From Cololabis saira (lineage: Eukaryota; Chordata; Actinopteri; Beloniformes; Belonidae), in NCBI RefSeq assembly GCF_033807715.1, contig NC_084599.1:124001-188000 (forward strand): a DNA stretch of 64,000 bases, given 5' to 3'. The notes beneath the pieces are model-generated. The model saw nothing but the letters and a program-made list of their open reading frames with translations. It searched no databases and was not told where the DNA came from. Below are positions 8,991 to 18,514 of this stretch, piece after piece. The number at the start of each line of letters is the position of its first letter. Position 1 is the first letter of the stretch. Both the position numbers and the translations under genes were made by a program.

Positions 8991-10370
8991 TTCAGATTCA
9001 GATTCAGATTCAGCTTTATTTGTCCTTTGCAAGGAAACTTGTTTTCACCCCCGTACGCCACACACAACCTCAAGATACATAAATACATACATTACATCAC
9101 CCACCCATACACATTAAACAGGAACACACATTTAGCGACGCAACCTATTCAGTTCTGTTATAGCAGAGGGGACGAAGCTTCGGCTGAACTTGACCCTCTT
9201 CCAGGTCAGGGACCTGTACCGGCGGCCAGATGGAAGCAGCACAAAGTACGGGTTTAGGGGGTGACTGGGGTCCTGGGTGATGGTAAGTGCTCTGCGTGTT
9301 ATGGCTATGGTGTTGAGGTCAGAGAGGATGGGGGTGGGGAGGCCAATGATTTTGGCAGCTCTGTGAGTGATTTGTGTCAGTCTTTTTGTGTTGGGGGATG
9401 ACAACATGTTGAAGAAACAGGGGGAGCAGTAGAGGAGGATGGGCTGAATTATGCTCTTGTACAGTAACAGTAGGAGGTGAGGGGCCACTGAGAGGGCTCT
9501 CAGTTTTCTGATGGCAGAAAGTCTTTGTTGGCTGCGTTTATGGATGTCGTGGATGTGTGATTCAAAGGTGAGTTTATTGTCTATAATGAATCCCAGGTAT
9601 CTGAAGGTATCTATCACCTCTACGGCTTCTCCGTTGATGCTGATGGGGTTGTGGGTGGGGAGGGGGGTTGACTTGCTTGTGCTTGGGGAGGTGATGACCA
9701 GTTCTTTGGTTTTGGACACATTGAGGTGCAGATGGTTGTCAGAGCACCACTGTGTGAGGTGAGAAATGGAGTTCTGGTATTCTGTGAGTGAAGTGTCTAA
9801 AAGTCCAACTACGACAGTGTCATCTGAGTATTTGAGATATGTGTTTGTGGTTGAGGGGCTGATGCAGTCATTAGTGTAGAGGGTAAACAGGAACGGGCTC
9901 AGCACACAGCCCTGTGGGGAACCGGTGTTGGTGATGGCGTATGATGATGTCACGCTGCCCACTCTGGTGGATTGTGGTCTGTTGCTGAGAAAACTGTGAA
10001 CCCAGTGGATGAGGAGTGATGGGATGTTCAGGTGATGGAGTTTCCTGATCATCAGGTGGCGCTGGACGGTGTTGAAGGCGGAGCTGAAGTCGATGAAGAG
10101 AAGTCTGGCGAAATTACCGGGAGTTTCAAGGTGTTGGAGGAGTGAATGAAGGAGGCATGCCACAGCATCCTCTGTTCCCCTCCTCACTTTGTATGCAAAC
10201 TGGCATGGATCCAAGTGTTGTTCAACAGATGGGAGGATGATGTCAAGAACCAGTTTCTCCAGGCATTTCATCGGAATTGAGGTGAGTGCAACTGGACGGT
10301 AGTGGTTGGGCTCTGAGGGGCGGGGTTTCTTGGGCACTGGGATGATGATGGATGTTTTCCACAGGGTAGG
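8991..10370 (-). mobile_element. Rex1/CR1-like LINE, 5'-truncated, inserted in L1
   Basis: The 3' end on the minus strand is AAATAAAGCTGAATC followed by TGAATC hexamer repeats, as is common for CR1/Rex1-type 3' ends. The 5' end stops abruptly at about 10370 in the middle of the RT domain. L1 sequence resumes on both sides (QFKHL to the right, YVDGVF to the left), so the insertion point is certain to within a few bases. A short ATTTA occurs at both junctions and may be the target duplication. The class is given from RT motifs and tail; Rex1 is my best match but another CR1-group family is possible. Confidence 0.75.
9132..10370 (-). CDS. Rex1/CR1-like reverse transcriptase (partial, open frame)
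   Basis: About 413 codons remain open to a stop at 9132. The RT blocks appear in order: KTSIIIPVPKK and NHYRPVALTS (fingers), LLFIDFSSAFNTV with the first catalytic Asp, GSPQGCVLSPFLFTLY, and KYSDDTVVVGLL, where YSDD replaces the usual FADD but both Asp are present. A thumb region with FRYLGFIIDNKLTFESHI follows. The C-terminus has PSGRRYRSLTWKR. No endonuclease is present. The open frame extends 34 codons further upstream to 10475, but those codons are L1 sequence, so that longer reading is a chimera. The protein would be inactive without its N-terminal half. Confidence 0.8.
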   Translation of the reverse strand, partial: PTLWKTSIIIPVPKKPRPSEPNHYRPVALTSIPMKCLEKLVLDIILPSVEQHLDPCQFAYKVRRGTEDAVACLLHSLLQHLETPGNFARLLFIDFSSAFNTVQRHLMIRKLHHLNIPSLLIHWVHSFLSNRPQSTRVGSVTSSYAITNTGSPQGCVLSPFLFTLYTNDCISPSTTNTYLKYSDDTVVVGLLDTSLTEYQNSISHLTQWCSDNHLHLNVSKTKELVITSPSTSKSTPLPTHNPISINGEAVEVIDTFRYLGFIIDNKLTFESHIHDIHKRSQQRLSAIRKLRALSVAPHLLLLLYKSIIQPILLYCSPCFFNMLSSPNTKRLTQITHRAAKIIGLPTPILSDLNTIAITRRALTITQDPSHPLNPYFVLLPSGRRYRSLTWKRVKFSRSFVPSAITELNRLRR

Positions 10371-10454
10371 TAAATGTTTGAATTGTTTCATACCCTTGTC
10401 ATACCATACTGAGAAAGTTGAGTCTAAAAGAGAAGAAGGAAATAAGTGGTTATT
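10371..10454 (-). pseudogene. L1 copy 1, segment 4
   Basis: Twenty-eight codons of L1 ORF2, NNHLFPSSLLDSTFSVWYDK and then GMKQFKHL, lie between the hAT MITE and the Rex1-like insertion. They join in frame with segment 3 upstream and segment 5 downstream. Confidence 0.75.
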
Positions 10455-10462
10455 GATTAAAG

Positions 10463-11064
10463 CAGTGTCTCCCAACCTGGGGTCCAGGCCCCCCTGGGGG
10501 GGCGCCTGAGATCTCTGGGGGGGGGGGCGCGAAACTTTGTCTGCTTTGAGGATATGCAGTTGTAAAAATTATATTTGCGCATGTTAAATAGATAAAAAAT
10601 AACACACCTAATGGAATACTGTAATCCAAGTCTGTATAAACCCACTTAGTATTTTAAAATGACCAAAATATATTTCTAAGTTATTTAGCAGGATAAAAAC
10701 TTAAATTATATCATTATTCAACATTTAATCATACTACTACTACAGGTTGTTAAAGGAAAAATGTTAAAAATGTTTGAGCTCATATTGAAAGAGACATTTT
10801 TCAGAAATTATTTTATGTCCTTGCAATTATTTTCTGTGCGTATTTTATACATTGGTGACACAAAATGAAGGTGAGAAAGACAAAGTCATATGTATACAGG
10901 GTAAACCAAAGAGAAATGTATCACAAAAACATAATGTTCATTTTTTCAATTAAAGATTTGTAACGAACCACTTTACTCTTTTGGTGCTAGTATGTACGGG
11001 TCGGGGGGCAGGCTGGTCTTAGACACAAGTAGGGGGGACAAGGAAAAAAGGTTGGGAACCACTG
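10463..11064. mobile_element. Non-autonomous hAT element (MITE), 602 bp
   Basis: The left end is CAGTGTCTCCCAACCTGGGG and the right end read in reverse is CAGTGGTTCCCAACCTTTTT, a typical hAT terminal inverted repeat. The perfect 8-bp direct repeat GATTAAAG flanks the element at 10455-10462 and 11065-11072, the duplication length expected of hAT transposases. The interior is AT-rich with a G-rich left border and no transposase frame. It splits L1 codons that are contiguous once the element is removed. Confidence 0.9.
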
Positions 11065-11072
11065 GATTAAAG

Positions 11073-11660
11073 GACCCAAAGAAGATATAGCTATGAATTT
11101 AAAGTGTTGTCTAAATTGATACCAGATCTTTAATGTATTAAGAACCACTTGGTTATCAGTGTATGAAGAGAGTTTTGTAGGTAAAGAAGAATAAAGTAAA
11201 GTAGCTTAGAGGATCCCCTACAAGACGATAGTTGTAACTTACACCAGCAGGTGTTAGGAGATTGTAACCAGTAGCAAAGCTTATGGATGTGATGCCCAGT
11301 AGTAAAATTGAAAATTGGGTAACGCAAGTCCACCACTAAGTTTTCATCTCTGCAATAAAGATTTACGAACCCTTGGTGACTTCCCAGACCAAATAAAAGA
11401 AGAAATTATCTTATCAAGAGAGTCAAAAAAGTGTTTTGGTAGAAAAAGGGGAATTGACTGAAATAGGAGAAGAAATGTTGTTAAATATTAATTTTGACAA
11501 CATTGAATCTGCCAATCAATGAAAGGGGGAGGTTGCCCTACCTTTGAATATCTGATGTAATCTTCGAGATAAGAGGAGTAAAGTTAGCTGATGTTAGGTT
11601 AGACATTGAACGCGTCACATTTATACCTAAGTATTTAAACCCCAACAAACTAAAATGAAA
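11073..11660 (-). pseudogene. L1 copy 1, segment 3: ORF2 after the RT palm
   Basis: The minus strand reads GFKYLGINVTRSMSNLTSAN, then LPLSLIGRFNVVKINIL, IPLFLPKHFFDSLDKIISSF and GGLALPNFQFYYWA. These are conserved post-palm motifs of L1-clade ORF2. One stop or frame break falls near 11355. The segment lies between gypsy element A and the hAT MITE. Confidence 0.8.
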
Positions 11661-11665
11661 AGGCA

Positions 11666-12200
11666 TGTTAGGCTCGAGGGAAGGAGGGCGGACCCAAATG
11701 CAGGACAACACAAGCAAGGTTCAGGTATAATAAAGTTTATTAAACAAAAGGCGCTCCACAGGAGGGAAGGAATGCAAACACAAAATCACAGACCGAAAAA
11801 ACGTGGCTGGAAAGTCCAACTAAAAGCGCAGACCGGAGGGAAGCACACGGCTGGAAGATCCAAACAAAGGGCGCAGACCGGAGGGAAACTCACGGCTGGA
11901 AGATCCAAACAAAGGGCGCAGACCGGAGGGAAACTCACGGCTGGAAAAAGTAATCCCAAGGACCCAGGAAGGGAAGGCCCACGAACAGGAGACCATGGAA
12001 GACCAGGAAAACGGGCAGCATACGGGGCTCTGAGCTGGAGAAAATAATCCGACACCACAGCTTGTGGGAAGCAGACTGGGTGACGAGGCTGAGTGGTGTC
12101 AGGTGTGGGGACGAAGATAGGGATAAGCTGTGGTGCTCTGGCCAAGCCTGACCAGACTTTGGCGCCATCTGGTGGAGGAAAGGTGTGCCAAACCCTGACA
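11666..12200 (-). repeat. Gypsy A 3' LTR
   Basis: This 535-bp LTR holds three tandem copies of a roughly 55-bp unit around GGCGCAGACCGGAGGGAAAC (about 11828-11945). The partner LTR holds two. On the element's sense strand it carries an AATAAA-type signal within TTTAATAAACTTTATT. It ends CCCTGACA where the partner ends CCCTAACA. Confidence 0.85.
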
Positions 12201-12211
12201 TCACCTCCCCC

Positions 12212-14126
12212 TCAACGGGCGCCTCTCGGCGCCTTACCGGGCTTGTCAGGGTGGTCGCGGTAGAAGGCCCGGAGGAGATCCTTGCACAAGATATGGCGTC
12301 GTGGGATCCACAACCGCTCCTCCGGGCCGTACCCCTCCCAGTCCACAAGGTACTGGAACCCTCGACCTCTGCGGCGGACGTCCAAGATCTCCCGAACGGT
12401 GTATGCAGGCGCTCCATCCACGATCCGGACCGGGGGAGGATCGTCGGCTGGGGGTGATAGGACGGACTCCACCACTGGCTTCACAAGAGTTATTTGAAAG
12501 GTGGGATGGACCTTCATGGAGTCTGGGAGCCGCAGACGCACCGCCGCAGGGTTGATCATTCGGTCGACCTCGAAGGGGCCCACGTACCGCGGTGCCAGCT
12601 TCCGGGACTCCACCCTCAAAGGCAGGTCCCTGGAGGACAACCAGACTCGTTGCCCAGGCCTGTACCAAGGAGCGGGGACCCGACGACGGTTTGCCTGCTG
12701 CTGAGAGCGGAGACAGGATTTAGTCAATGTGGAGCGTACCTGCCGCCAGACTCTCTGGCACCGGCGTAGATGGACCCGGACCGAGGGAACAGCCGCCTCC
12801 CTCTCCTGGTACTCGAAGAGGGGGGGTTGGTAACCCATAGCTGCCATGAAGGGGGAGACGCCAGACGATGACACCAGGGAGTTCTGGGCGTACTCCACCC
12901 AGGGAAGGTAGGTGCTCCAGGAGGTCGGGTGCCGAGCCGCCACACACCGGAGCGCGTTCCCCAGCGACTGGCTCATCCGTTCAGTCTGGCCGTTGGACTG
13001 GGGATGGTAACCGGAGGAAAGGCTTGGTGAAGCTCCCAGGGCCGTGCAGAAGGACCTCCACACCCTGGAGGTGAATTGTGGCCCTCGGTACGACACAATG
13101 TCCGTCGGGATCCCGTGGAGACGGAACACATGCTGCACGAGGAGTTCCCCAGTCTCTGCCGCCGAAGGGAGTCCCTGGAGAGCAACAAAGTGGACAGACC
13201 GGGAGAAGCGGTCCACGATAGTTAGTACAACAGTGTTACCTCCAGAGGGCGGCAGGCCTGTGACGAAGTCTACGGCGATGTGGGACCAAGGGCGCCGTGG
13301 GATCGCCAACGGGTGGAGGAGACCAGAGGGCGCCTGGTGGGAGGACTTTCCCCGGGCGCAGGTCGGGCAGGCAGCGATGAACCTCTTGGTGTCAAGGAAG
13401 AGGGATGGCCACCAAAACCGCTGTCGCAGGAGGTGAAGCGTGCGGGCTACCCCGGGGTGGCACGCCAGCCGGGACGAGGGGGCCCACTGCAACACCTCCG
13501 AGCGGACGTTCTTCGGAACGAACAGGGTGTTGGGAGGTGCTCCGCCAGGGTCCTCTGCCGACCCCTGGGCCTCCCGGACACGTTCCTCGACCTGCCAGAT
13601 GGCTGCCCTGACGATGCAGGCTGGGGGCAGGATCGGGTCGGGGTCCCGACAGACCGGGTCTGCGGAGAACTGGCGGGATAGGGCATCAGGTTTAGTGTTC
13701 CTCGAGCCTGGGCGGTAGGTGAGGGTGAAGGAAAACCGCCCGAGGAACAGGGACCATCTGGCCTGGCGGGAGTTGAGGCGCTTTGCCCCACGGAGGTAGG
13801 GGAGCGGGGGTTGGTCTGTCCAGATGACAAAAGGTTCAGCTGCCCCCTCAAGCCAGTGACGCCACTGCTGGAGCGCCAGGACAAGGGCAAGAAGCTCGTG
13901 GTTCCCCACGTCATAATTTCTCTCGGCAGGGGAGAGACGCCGACTAAAATAAGCGCAGGGATGCAGTTTCCCGTCCTTTGCGCTCCGCTGGGAGAGAACG
14001 GCTCCCACCCCAGTATCCGAGGCATCCACCTCCACCACGAACTGCAGGGTCGGATCTGGGTGGGAGAGAATAGGAGAAGAGGTAAAAAGCACCTTGAGCT
14101 GTTCAAAGGCTGCCTCGGCCTCTTCA
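12212..14126 (-). pseudogene. Gypsy A RNase H, integrase and chromodomain
   Basis: This is the C-terminal half of pol, open for 626 codons from 14092. RNase H covers residues 18-142: Asp in [10 protein letters not shown] at 23, Glu in HELLAL at 66, Asp in IWTDQ at 93, and a terminal [13 protein letters not shown]. The integrase HHCC region lies at about 203-247, with [12 protein letters not shown] where related elements have His before SSRL, so one zinc ligand is probably lost. The core has D275 (AVDFVTGLP) and E371 (GQTERMSQ), but the middle Asp is Tyr at 335 (VSYRGPQFT). A chromodomain follows at about 543-600 ([20 protein letters not shown]), the hallmark of chromoviruses. A TGA at about 14127 separates it from RT. 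Confidence 0.9.
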
Positions 14127-14128
14127 GT

Positions 14129-15208
14129 TCAAGAGAAGGGACGGAGCGTGGAGGTGAGTCTGGTTAGCGGCTCTGCCACTCTGCTGTAGTCCCTGATGAA
14201 ACGCCGGTAGAAGTTTGCGAATCCCAGGAACTGCTGGAGGTGTTTCCTGGTGGTGGGAGTAGGCCACCCGGCCTCAGCCTGGATCTTGGAAGGGTCAGGT
14301 AGAAGCTGACCCTCCCGGACTATGAACCCCAGGAAGGACACAGAGGAGGCGTGGAACTCACTCTTCTCGACCTTTACAAACAGACTATTCTCGAGCAAAC
14401 GTCTCAGAACCAGGCGGACATGCTGAATATGCTCCTCCTCTGTCTCCGAGAGGATAAGAATATCGTCAAGGTAAACACAGAGGAATTTGTTCAATATGTC
14501 GCAGAGCACATCATTGACGAGCGCCTGGAATACTGCTGGGGCGTTGGTGATCCCGAAAGGCATTACCTTATATTCGAAGTGTCCTATGGGGGTCTTGAAG
14601 GCAGTCTTCCACTCATCCCCACTGCGGATCCGGACCAGGTGGTAGGCGTTGCGGAGGTCGAGTTTAGTAAAAACCCTGGCTTTCTGCAGTGGGGCGAAGG
14701 CAGAGTCGAGGAGCGGCAGCGAGTACTTATTACGGACCGTAATGTCATTGAGGCCGCGGTAATCAATACAAGGGCGGAGGGACCCGTCCTTCTTCTTAAC
14801 GAAGAAGAACCCCGCCCCCAACGGGGATGATGAAGGAACAATCAGCCCTGAGGCTAGCGACTCACCGATGTAGCTCTCCATGGCCTCGTGCTCCAGTCTG
14901 GAGAGCCGGTAGAGCCGGCTGGATGGAAGCGGGGCCCCAGGACGCAGGTCAATCGCACAGTCGTAGGGTCGGTGTGGAGGAAGGGAGAGAGCCCGCTGCT
15001 TGCTGAACACCTCCCCCAGGTCTTGATACACCTGCGGGACCGTGGCGAGATCCACTGCCACGGAGGGGGAGGTCAGGTCCCGTGGAGACGGAGGAAGAGC
15101 TGAGCGCAGGCAGCGTGAGTGGCAAGCCACGCTCCATGCCGTGATCGTCCCCGTCGTCCAGTCTATCTGGGGGTTATGAGTGGCCAGCCAAGGTGAGCCC
15201 AGGACCAC
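14129..15208 (-). pseudogene. Gypsy A reverse transcriptase
   Basis: An open frame of 359 codons contains a complete RT. It has [19 protein letters not shown] at about residues 136-154, the first catalytic Asp in [13 protein letters not shown] at 184, [13 protein letters not shown] at 216-228 and YLDDILIL at 246-253. Downstream come SFLGFIV and [16 protein letters not shown], the thumb and connection region. The frame ends at a TGA where related proteins have Trp before TEEAEAAF, and the RNase H domain follows in the same register. The enzyme motifs are intact, but the polyprotein is interrupted. Confidence 0.9.
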
Positions 15209-15228
15209 CGGAGCTGCAGAGGAAGGGA

Positions 15229-15750
15229 TTAAAAACAGATGAATGCGCTCCCGGGGTTACCTGACGTGAGCAGGGTGAGCGAGGTGGTACGGTGCGTGGA
15301 ACGGGCGAGTGTGCGGCCATCGAGGTCCTGGACGGTGCTGGGTTCCGGGAGTTCCACAACAGGAAGTCCAGCTTGTCTCGCCAGGGCCTCATCGATGAAC
15401 GAGTCGTCTGCGCCCGAATCCACCATCAGGGGAACCGGAAGCGAGGAGTTCCCCGCAGGATCAGACGCGACAACTCTGGGTAGGCAGAAACTGCGCTCGC
15501 CAGCACGCCTACCTTTGCTGGCGAGCCTGGTCTTTTGGGCGCAACGGACAGGAGGCAATGAAGTGTCCCGTCTTGCCACAGTAGAGGCAGGAGTCGGAGG
15601 CAAGACGGCGGCATCGCTCCGCCGGCGAGAGGCGAGTTCCCCCCAGATGCATCGGCTCCTCGTCACCGGACAGCGCGCCAACCGGAGGCCGCTCACGGTT
15701 TGGCGAGAGTTGGGGTCTTGGAGGAGGGGAGCGAACCCGCTCTCGCTCTC
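15229..15750 (-). pseudogene. Gypsy A nucleocapsid and protease, frame-shifted
   Basis: One minus frame encodes a CCHC zinc knuckle, [14 protein letters not shown], near 15600-15545. Another frame encodes the retropepsin motif LMVDSGADDSFIDEALA near 15430-15380. The two lie in different registers, so at least one indel separates nucleocapsid from protease. The protease active site DSGA is intact. The segment bridges gag and RT, as expected for this element. Confidence 0.8.
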
Positions 15751-15751
15751 G

Positions 15752-16426
15752 CTAGTAGTTATCCAAATCGATTGCCCGGTCAACCAATTCGGAAAGACCC
15801 CCAGGTCGGGACCCGGAGACGAGGACATCGCGAACCGTGTCGTTGAGTCCACGGCGGAAAACGCATAAGAGTGCCGGCTCATTCCACCCACTCTCGGCGG
15901 CCAGGGTGTCGAACTCCACCGCATATTCCGCCACCGAACGGCCCCCCTGACGGAGAGTTAGCAGCCGGTCCCCTGCACAGCCCGCATGGTTGGGGCGGTC
16001 AAACACCCGTCTAAAGTGGGTGAGGAATTCAGCCAGAGAGTCGAAGCGGGCGGACGCGTTTGCCTGTGCCCAGGCCAGAGCTCTCCCCCGCAGCAAACTG
16101 ATGATATAGTTGATTTTGGAGATGTCGGACGGGAACAGGCGTTCGCGCTGAGAAAAAACGAGCGCGCATTGAAAAATGAACCCACGACATCTTCCAAGAT
16201 CGCCGTCAAAGGGGTCCGGGTCTCGAGCGCAAGAGGAGAACGCCTCTCCCTCACTGGAGGAACCGGGTGTCGCAGACATGCCGGTCTGACCCAGACGCTG
16301 CACCAACGTGTCCACGAAACGAGCCAGCAAGGCAATGTTGTCATGCGCCATCCGTATTGACTGCTCATGTAGAGCAACGGCAGCATCCTGGCTACTGAGA
16401 CCTTGTTGTGTGTCTGCTGGGTCCAT
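15752..16426 (-). CDS. Gypsy A Gag (capsid part)
   Basis: A 224-codon open frame starts MDPADTQQG 17 bases inside the 5' LTR boundary, the expected position for gag. It includes FDGDLGRCRGFIFQCALVFS and ISLLRGRALAWAQA, then FDRPNHA and AGDRLLTLRQGGRSVAEYAV, which match capsid blocks of Ty3/gypsy Gag proteins in fish. The frame ends at a stop after AIDLDNY, and the zinc knuckle follows in another register. No obvious match to a common tRNA primer-binding site could be made between the LTR and this start. Confidence 0.8.
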   Translation of the reverse strand: MDPADTQQGLSSQDAAVALHEQSIRMAHDNIALLARFVDTLVQRLGQTGMSATPGSSSEGEAFSSCARDPDPFDGDLGRCRGFIFQCALVFSQRERLFPSDISKINYIISLLRGRALAWAQANASARFDSLAEFLTHFRRVFDRPNHAGCAGDRLLTLRQGGRSVAEYAVEFDTLAAESGWNEPALLCVFRRGLNDTVRDVLVSGSRPGGLSELVDRAIDLDNY

Positions 16427-16442
16427 ATTGGTCGGATTATTA

Positions 16443-16944
16443 TGTTAGGCTCGAGGGAAGGAGGGCGGACCCAAATGCAGGACAACACAAGCAAGGTTCA
16501 GGTATAATAAAGTTTATTAAACAAAAGGCGCTCCACAGGAGGGAAGGAATGCAAACACAAAATCACAGACCGAAAAAACGCAGCTGGAAAGTCCAAGTAA
16601 AAGCGCAGACCGGAGGGAAGCTCACGGCTGGAAGATCCAAACAAAAGGCGCAGACCGGAGGGAAACTCACGGCTGAAAAAAGTAATCCCAAGGACCCAGG
16701 AAGGGAAGGCCCACGAACAGGAGACCATGGAAGACCAGGAAAACGGGCAGCATACAGGGCTCTGAGCTGGAGAAAATAATCCGACACCACAGCTTGTGGG
16801 AGGCAAGCTTAAGAGCAGACTGGGTGACAAGGCTGAGTGGTGTCAGGTGTGGGGACGAAGATAGGGATCAGCTGTGGTGCTCTGGCCAAGCCTGACCAGA
16901 CTTTGGCGCCATCTGGTGGAGGAAAGGTGTGCCAAACCCTAACA
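16443..16944 (-). repeat. Gypsy A 5' LTR
   Basis: This 502-bp LTR carries two copies of the internal unit of roughly 55 bp. It differs from its partner by that copy number, a small insertion AGGCAAGCTTAAGAG near 16802 and scattered point changes. The 5-bp duplication AGGCA follows at 16945. Confidence 0.85.
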
Positions 16945-16949
16945 AGGCA

Positions 16950-17655
16950 GATCTTAATGTTGGAGGTGACATGCTGCAGTGTTAATGGGAAAAGATTCAC
17001 TTTTCTCCAAATTCAATTTGTAACCTAAAAAGGAACTGAAATTCTCCAGAATACTTAAAACAGCAGGGATAGAAGTTGCAGGATCATCAAATCAAATCAA
17101 ATCATCAGCATATAATGATAATTTGTATTCAATACCATTTCGAATGATTCCTCTAAAAATAGGAGAGGACGTTAATTTAAGAGATAATGGCTCAATGGCG
17201 ACGGCAAAGAGCAAAGATGACAAAGGACAGCCTTGACGAAAACCACAACCAGGAACATAATAATCAGAATAGATATCGTTAGTATGCACACTAGCTTTTG
17301 GAAATGAATAAAGAAGGCAGATCCAAGAAATAAATGTATGACCAAATCCAAATTTCTTCAAAACTGCAAACAGGCACTCCCACTCTGCCCTGTCGAAGGC
17401 TTTTTCACCGTCTAATGAAATTACAATCTCAGGAAGATCCGCCGAATGCTTAGAGTAAATTATATTAAAAAGTGTACTGGTATTAAAAAACAGTTGGCGT
17501 TTTATTATAAACCCATTTTGCTCTTTGGATATGATAGAAGGGAGAACGTTCTCTAAATGAGCGATTACCTTAGCCAGCACCTTCACATCAGCATTAAGCA
17601 GAGATAACAGTCTATAGGAACCACAGGAGGTTGGATCTTTATCCTTTTTAAGAAG
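16950..17655 (-). pseudogene. L1 copy 1, segment 2: RT palm
   Basis: The minus strand reads KVLAKVIAHLENVLPSIISK, then IVISLDGEKAFDRAEWECLF, GCGFRQGCPLSSLLFAVAIE and YKLSLYADDLI. The YADD motif is intact and followed by a stop created in a slipped AAATC triplet run near 17090-17104. Upstream codons (LLNADVK and CGSYRLLSL) run to the Gmr1-like insertion at 17656. This is a typical L1-clade RT. Confidence 0.85.
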
Positions 17656-17660
17656 GGGAG

Positions 17661-17843
17661 TGTGGAGGTCAGTTATGTTGAGTTCATGTTAAGTTATTCT
17701 TTGTTTCTGTTTACCTCATTTTTGATTTAAAGGATCCTATTTTTCATAAGTTGGTTTCCTTTGTTTGTACTTTGGAGGTTTATTTTGTTAGTTAAAGTTA
17801 TATTGTAAAATAAACTCCAAGCCTTTTTTACTTTACACACCTG
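17661..17843 (+). repeat. Gmr1-like element B, 5' LTR, first part
   Basis: This is nearly identical to 27661-27843, with a handful of mismatches. It is interrupted at CACACCTG by the Harbinger element. The remaining LTR sequence resumes at 23048. Confidence 0.9.
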
Positions 17844-17863
17844 GGGCCTCATGTACAAAGCGT

Positions 17864-17979
17864 GCGTACGCACAAAAACATGGCGTACGCCCGTTTCCAC
17901 GCAAACGTTCAGATGGATCAAGAGTGAAATGACCGTGGAAATGTGCAGTGCCCGAAGCCAACTTCATGGCTGGCGTACG
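17864..17979 (+). promoter_or_regulatory. Subterminal GCGTACGC palindromes of the Harbinger element
   Basis: The 8-bp palindrome GCGTACGC occurs at 17864-17871, with GCGTACGC-type words at about 17883-17890 and 17973-17980. A further one lies at 22995-23002 beside the right terminus. Harbinger transposition is known to need a Myb-like protein that binds subterminal motifs, so these are candidate binding sites; that role is inferred. Confidence 0.5.
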
Positions 17980-18150
17980 CACGTTTCCACAGCTATTGGT
18001 CCGTTGGCGACACTTAGTGGTGATGCTGGGAAACTGTTAATAATGTGAAAACAATAAGCCCTCAGAATGATGTGAGCATCAGAGACACACTGATGAACAA
18101 TTAACACATTCACCTGTCGGCAATCACAGAGTGGATATAAAAGCATGCGC

Positions 18151-18471
18151 AAAGTGGTGCAGAAATTAAAGCGCAATTTGCAGCGAGAGCCGGTTTTCCT
18201 AATGTAATCAGAGCTATCGACTGCACACACATTGCTATAAAAGCACCATCACTGGATGAATATGTGTACGTGAGTGCTGCTATATCGACCTGAGAAGGTG
18301 TGCCGCATTGTGATGGCATGCGGCGTCCTCCACAATGTGGCGCACCGGCACGCAATACCACTGCCAGAGCAGCATATCCCCCCACCAGACGAACCAGACG
18401 CTGGACCCTTTAATGTACATCCTACCCGGGAGGCCATTCGGGCCCGGCAACATGTGCTTTCAACGATATAA
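18151..18471 (+). pseudogene. HARBI1-like transposase remnant
   Basis: The first frame reads AGFPNVIRAIDCTHIAIKAP and then LDEYVYV. It contains the first catalytic Asp (AIDCTHI) of the PIF/Harbinger DDE nuclease. After an internal deletion and frame change near 18275-18300, another frame gives VCRIVMACGVLHNVAHRHAI and ends QHVLSTI at 18471, matching the family C-terminus. The central part with the second Asp and the Glu is missing. The transposase cannot be active, and its N-terminal region is also absent or unrecognisable. Confidence 0.8.
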
Positions 18472-18501
18472 AGAGGCAAACACACAGAATTCACTTATTG
18501 A

Positions 18502-18514
18502 CCAAATTTATTAA
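18502..18514. repeat. Target-site duplication of Rex3 (left)
   Basis: CCAAATTTATTAA occurs here and again at 21757-21769, immediately outside the Rex3 element. The 13-bp identity marks a recent target-primed insertion. Confidence 0.85.

Larger units (their letters stand above)
11666..16944 (-). mobile_element. Ty3/gypsy chromovirus element A with both LTRs
   Basis: Two LTRs (11666-12200 and 16443-16944) begin TGTTAG and end in GACA or CTAACA. The 5-bp duplication AGGCA flanks the element exactly (11661-11665 and 16945-16949). The coding order on the minus strand is gag, protease, RT, RNase H, integrase, chromodomain, the conventional Ty3/gypsy order. The element sits in an L1 copy whose frame is continuous on either side. 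Breaks include a gag/NC frame change, a nonsense codon between RT and RNase H and a missing catalytic Asp in integrase, so it is non-autonomous now. It resembles fish sushi-type chromoviruses. Confidence 0.9.

Noticed and set aside
12246..15868. Antisense frames over gypsy A and over Rex3 (for example 15239-15868 and 19210-19638).
   Set aside because: They are shadows of the sense pol frames and contain no motif of their own.
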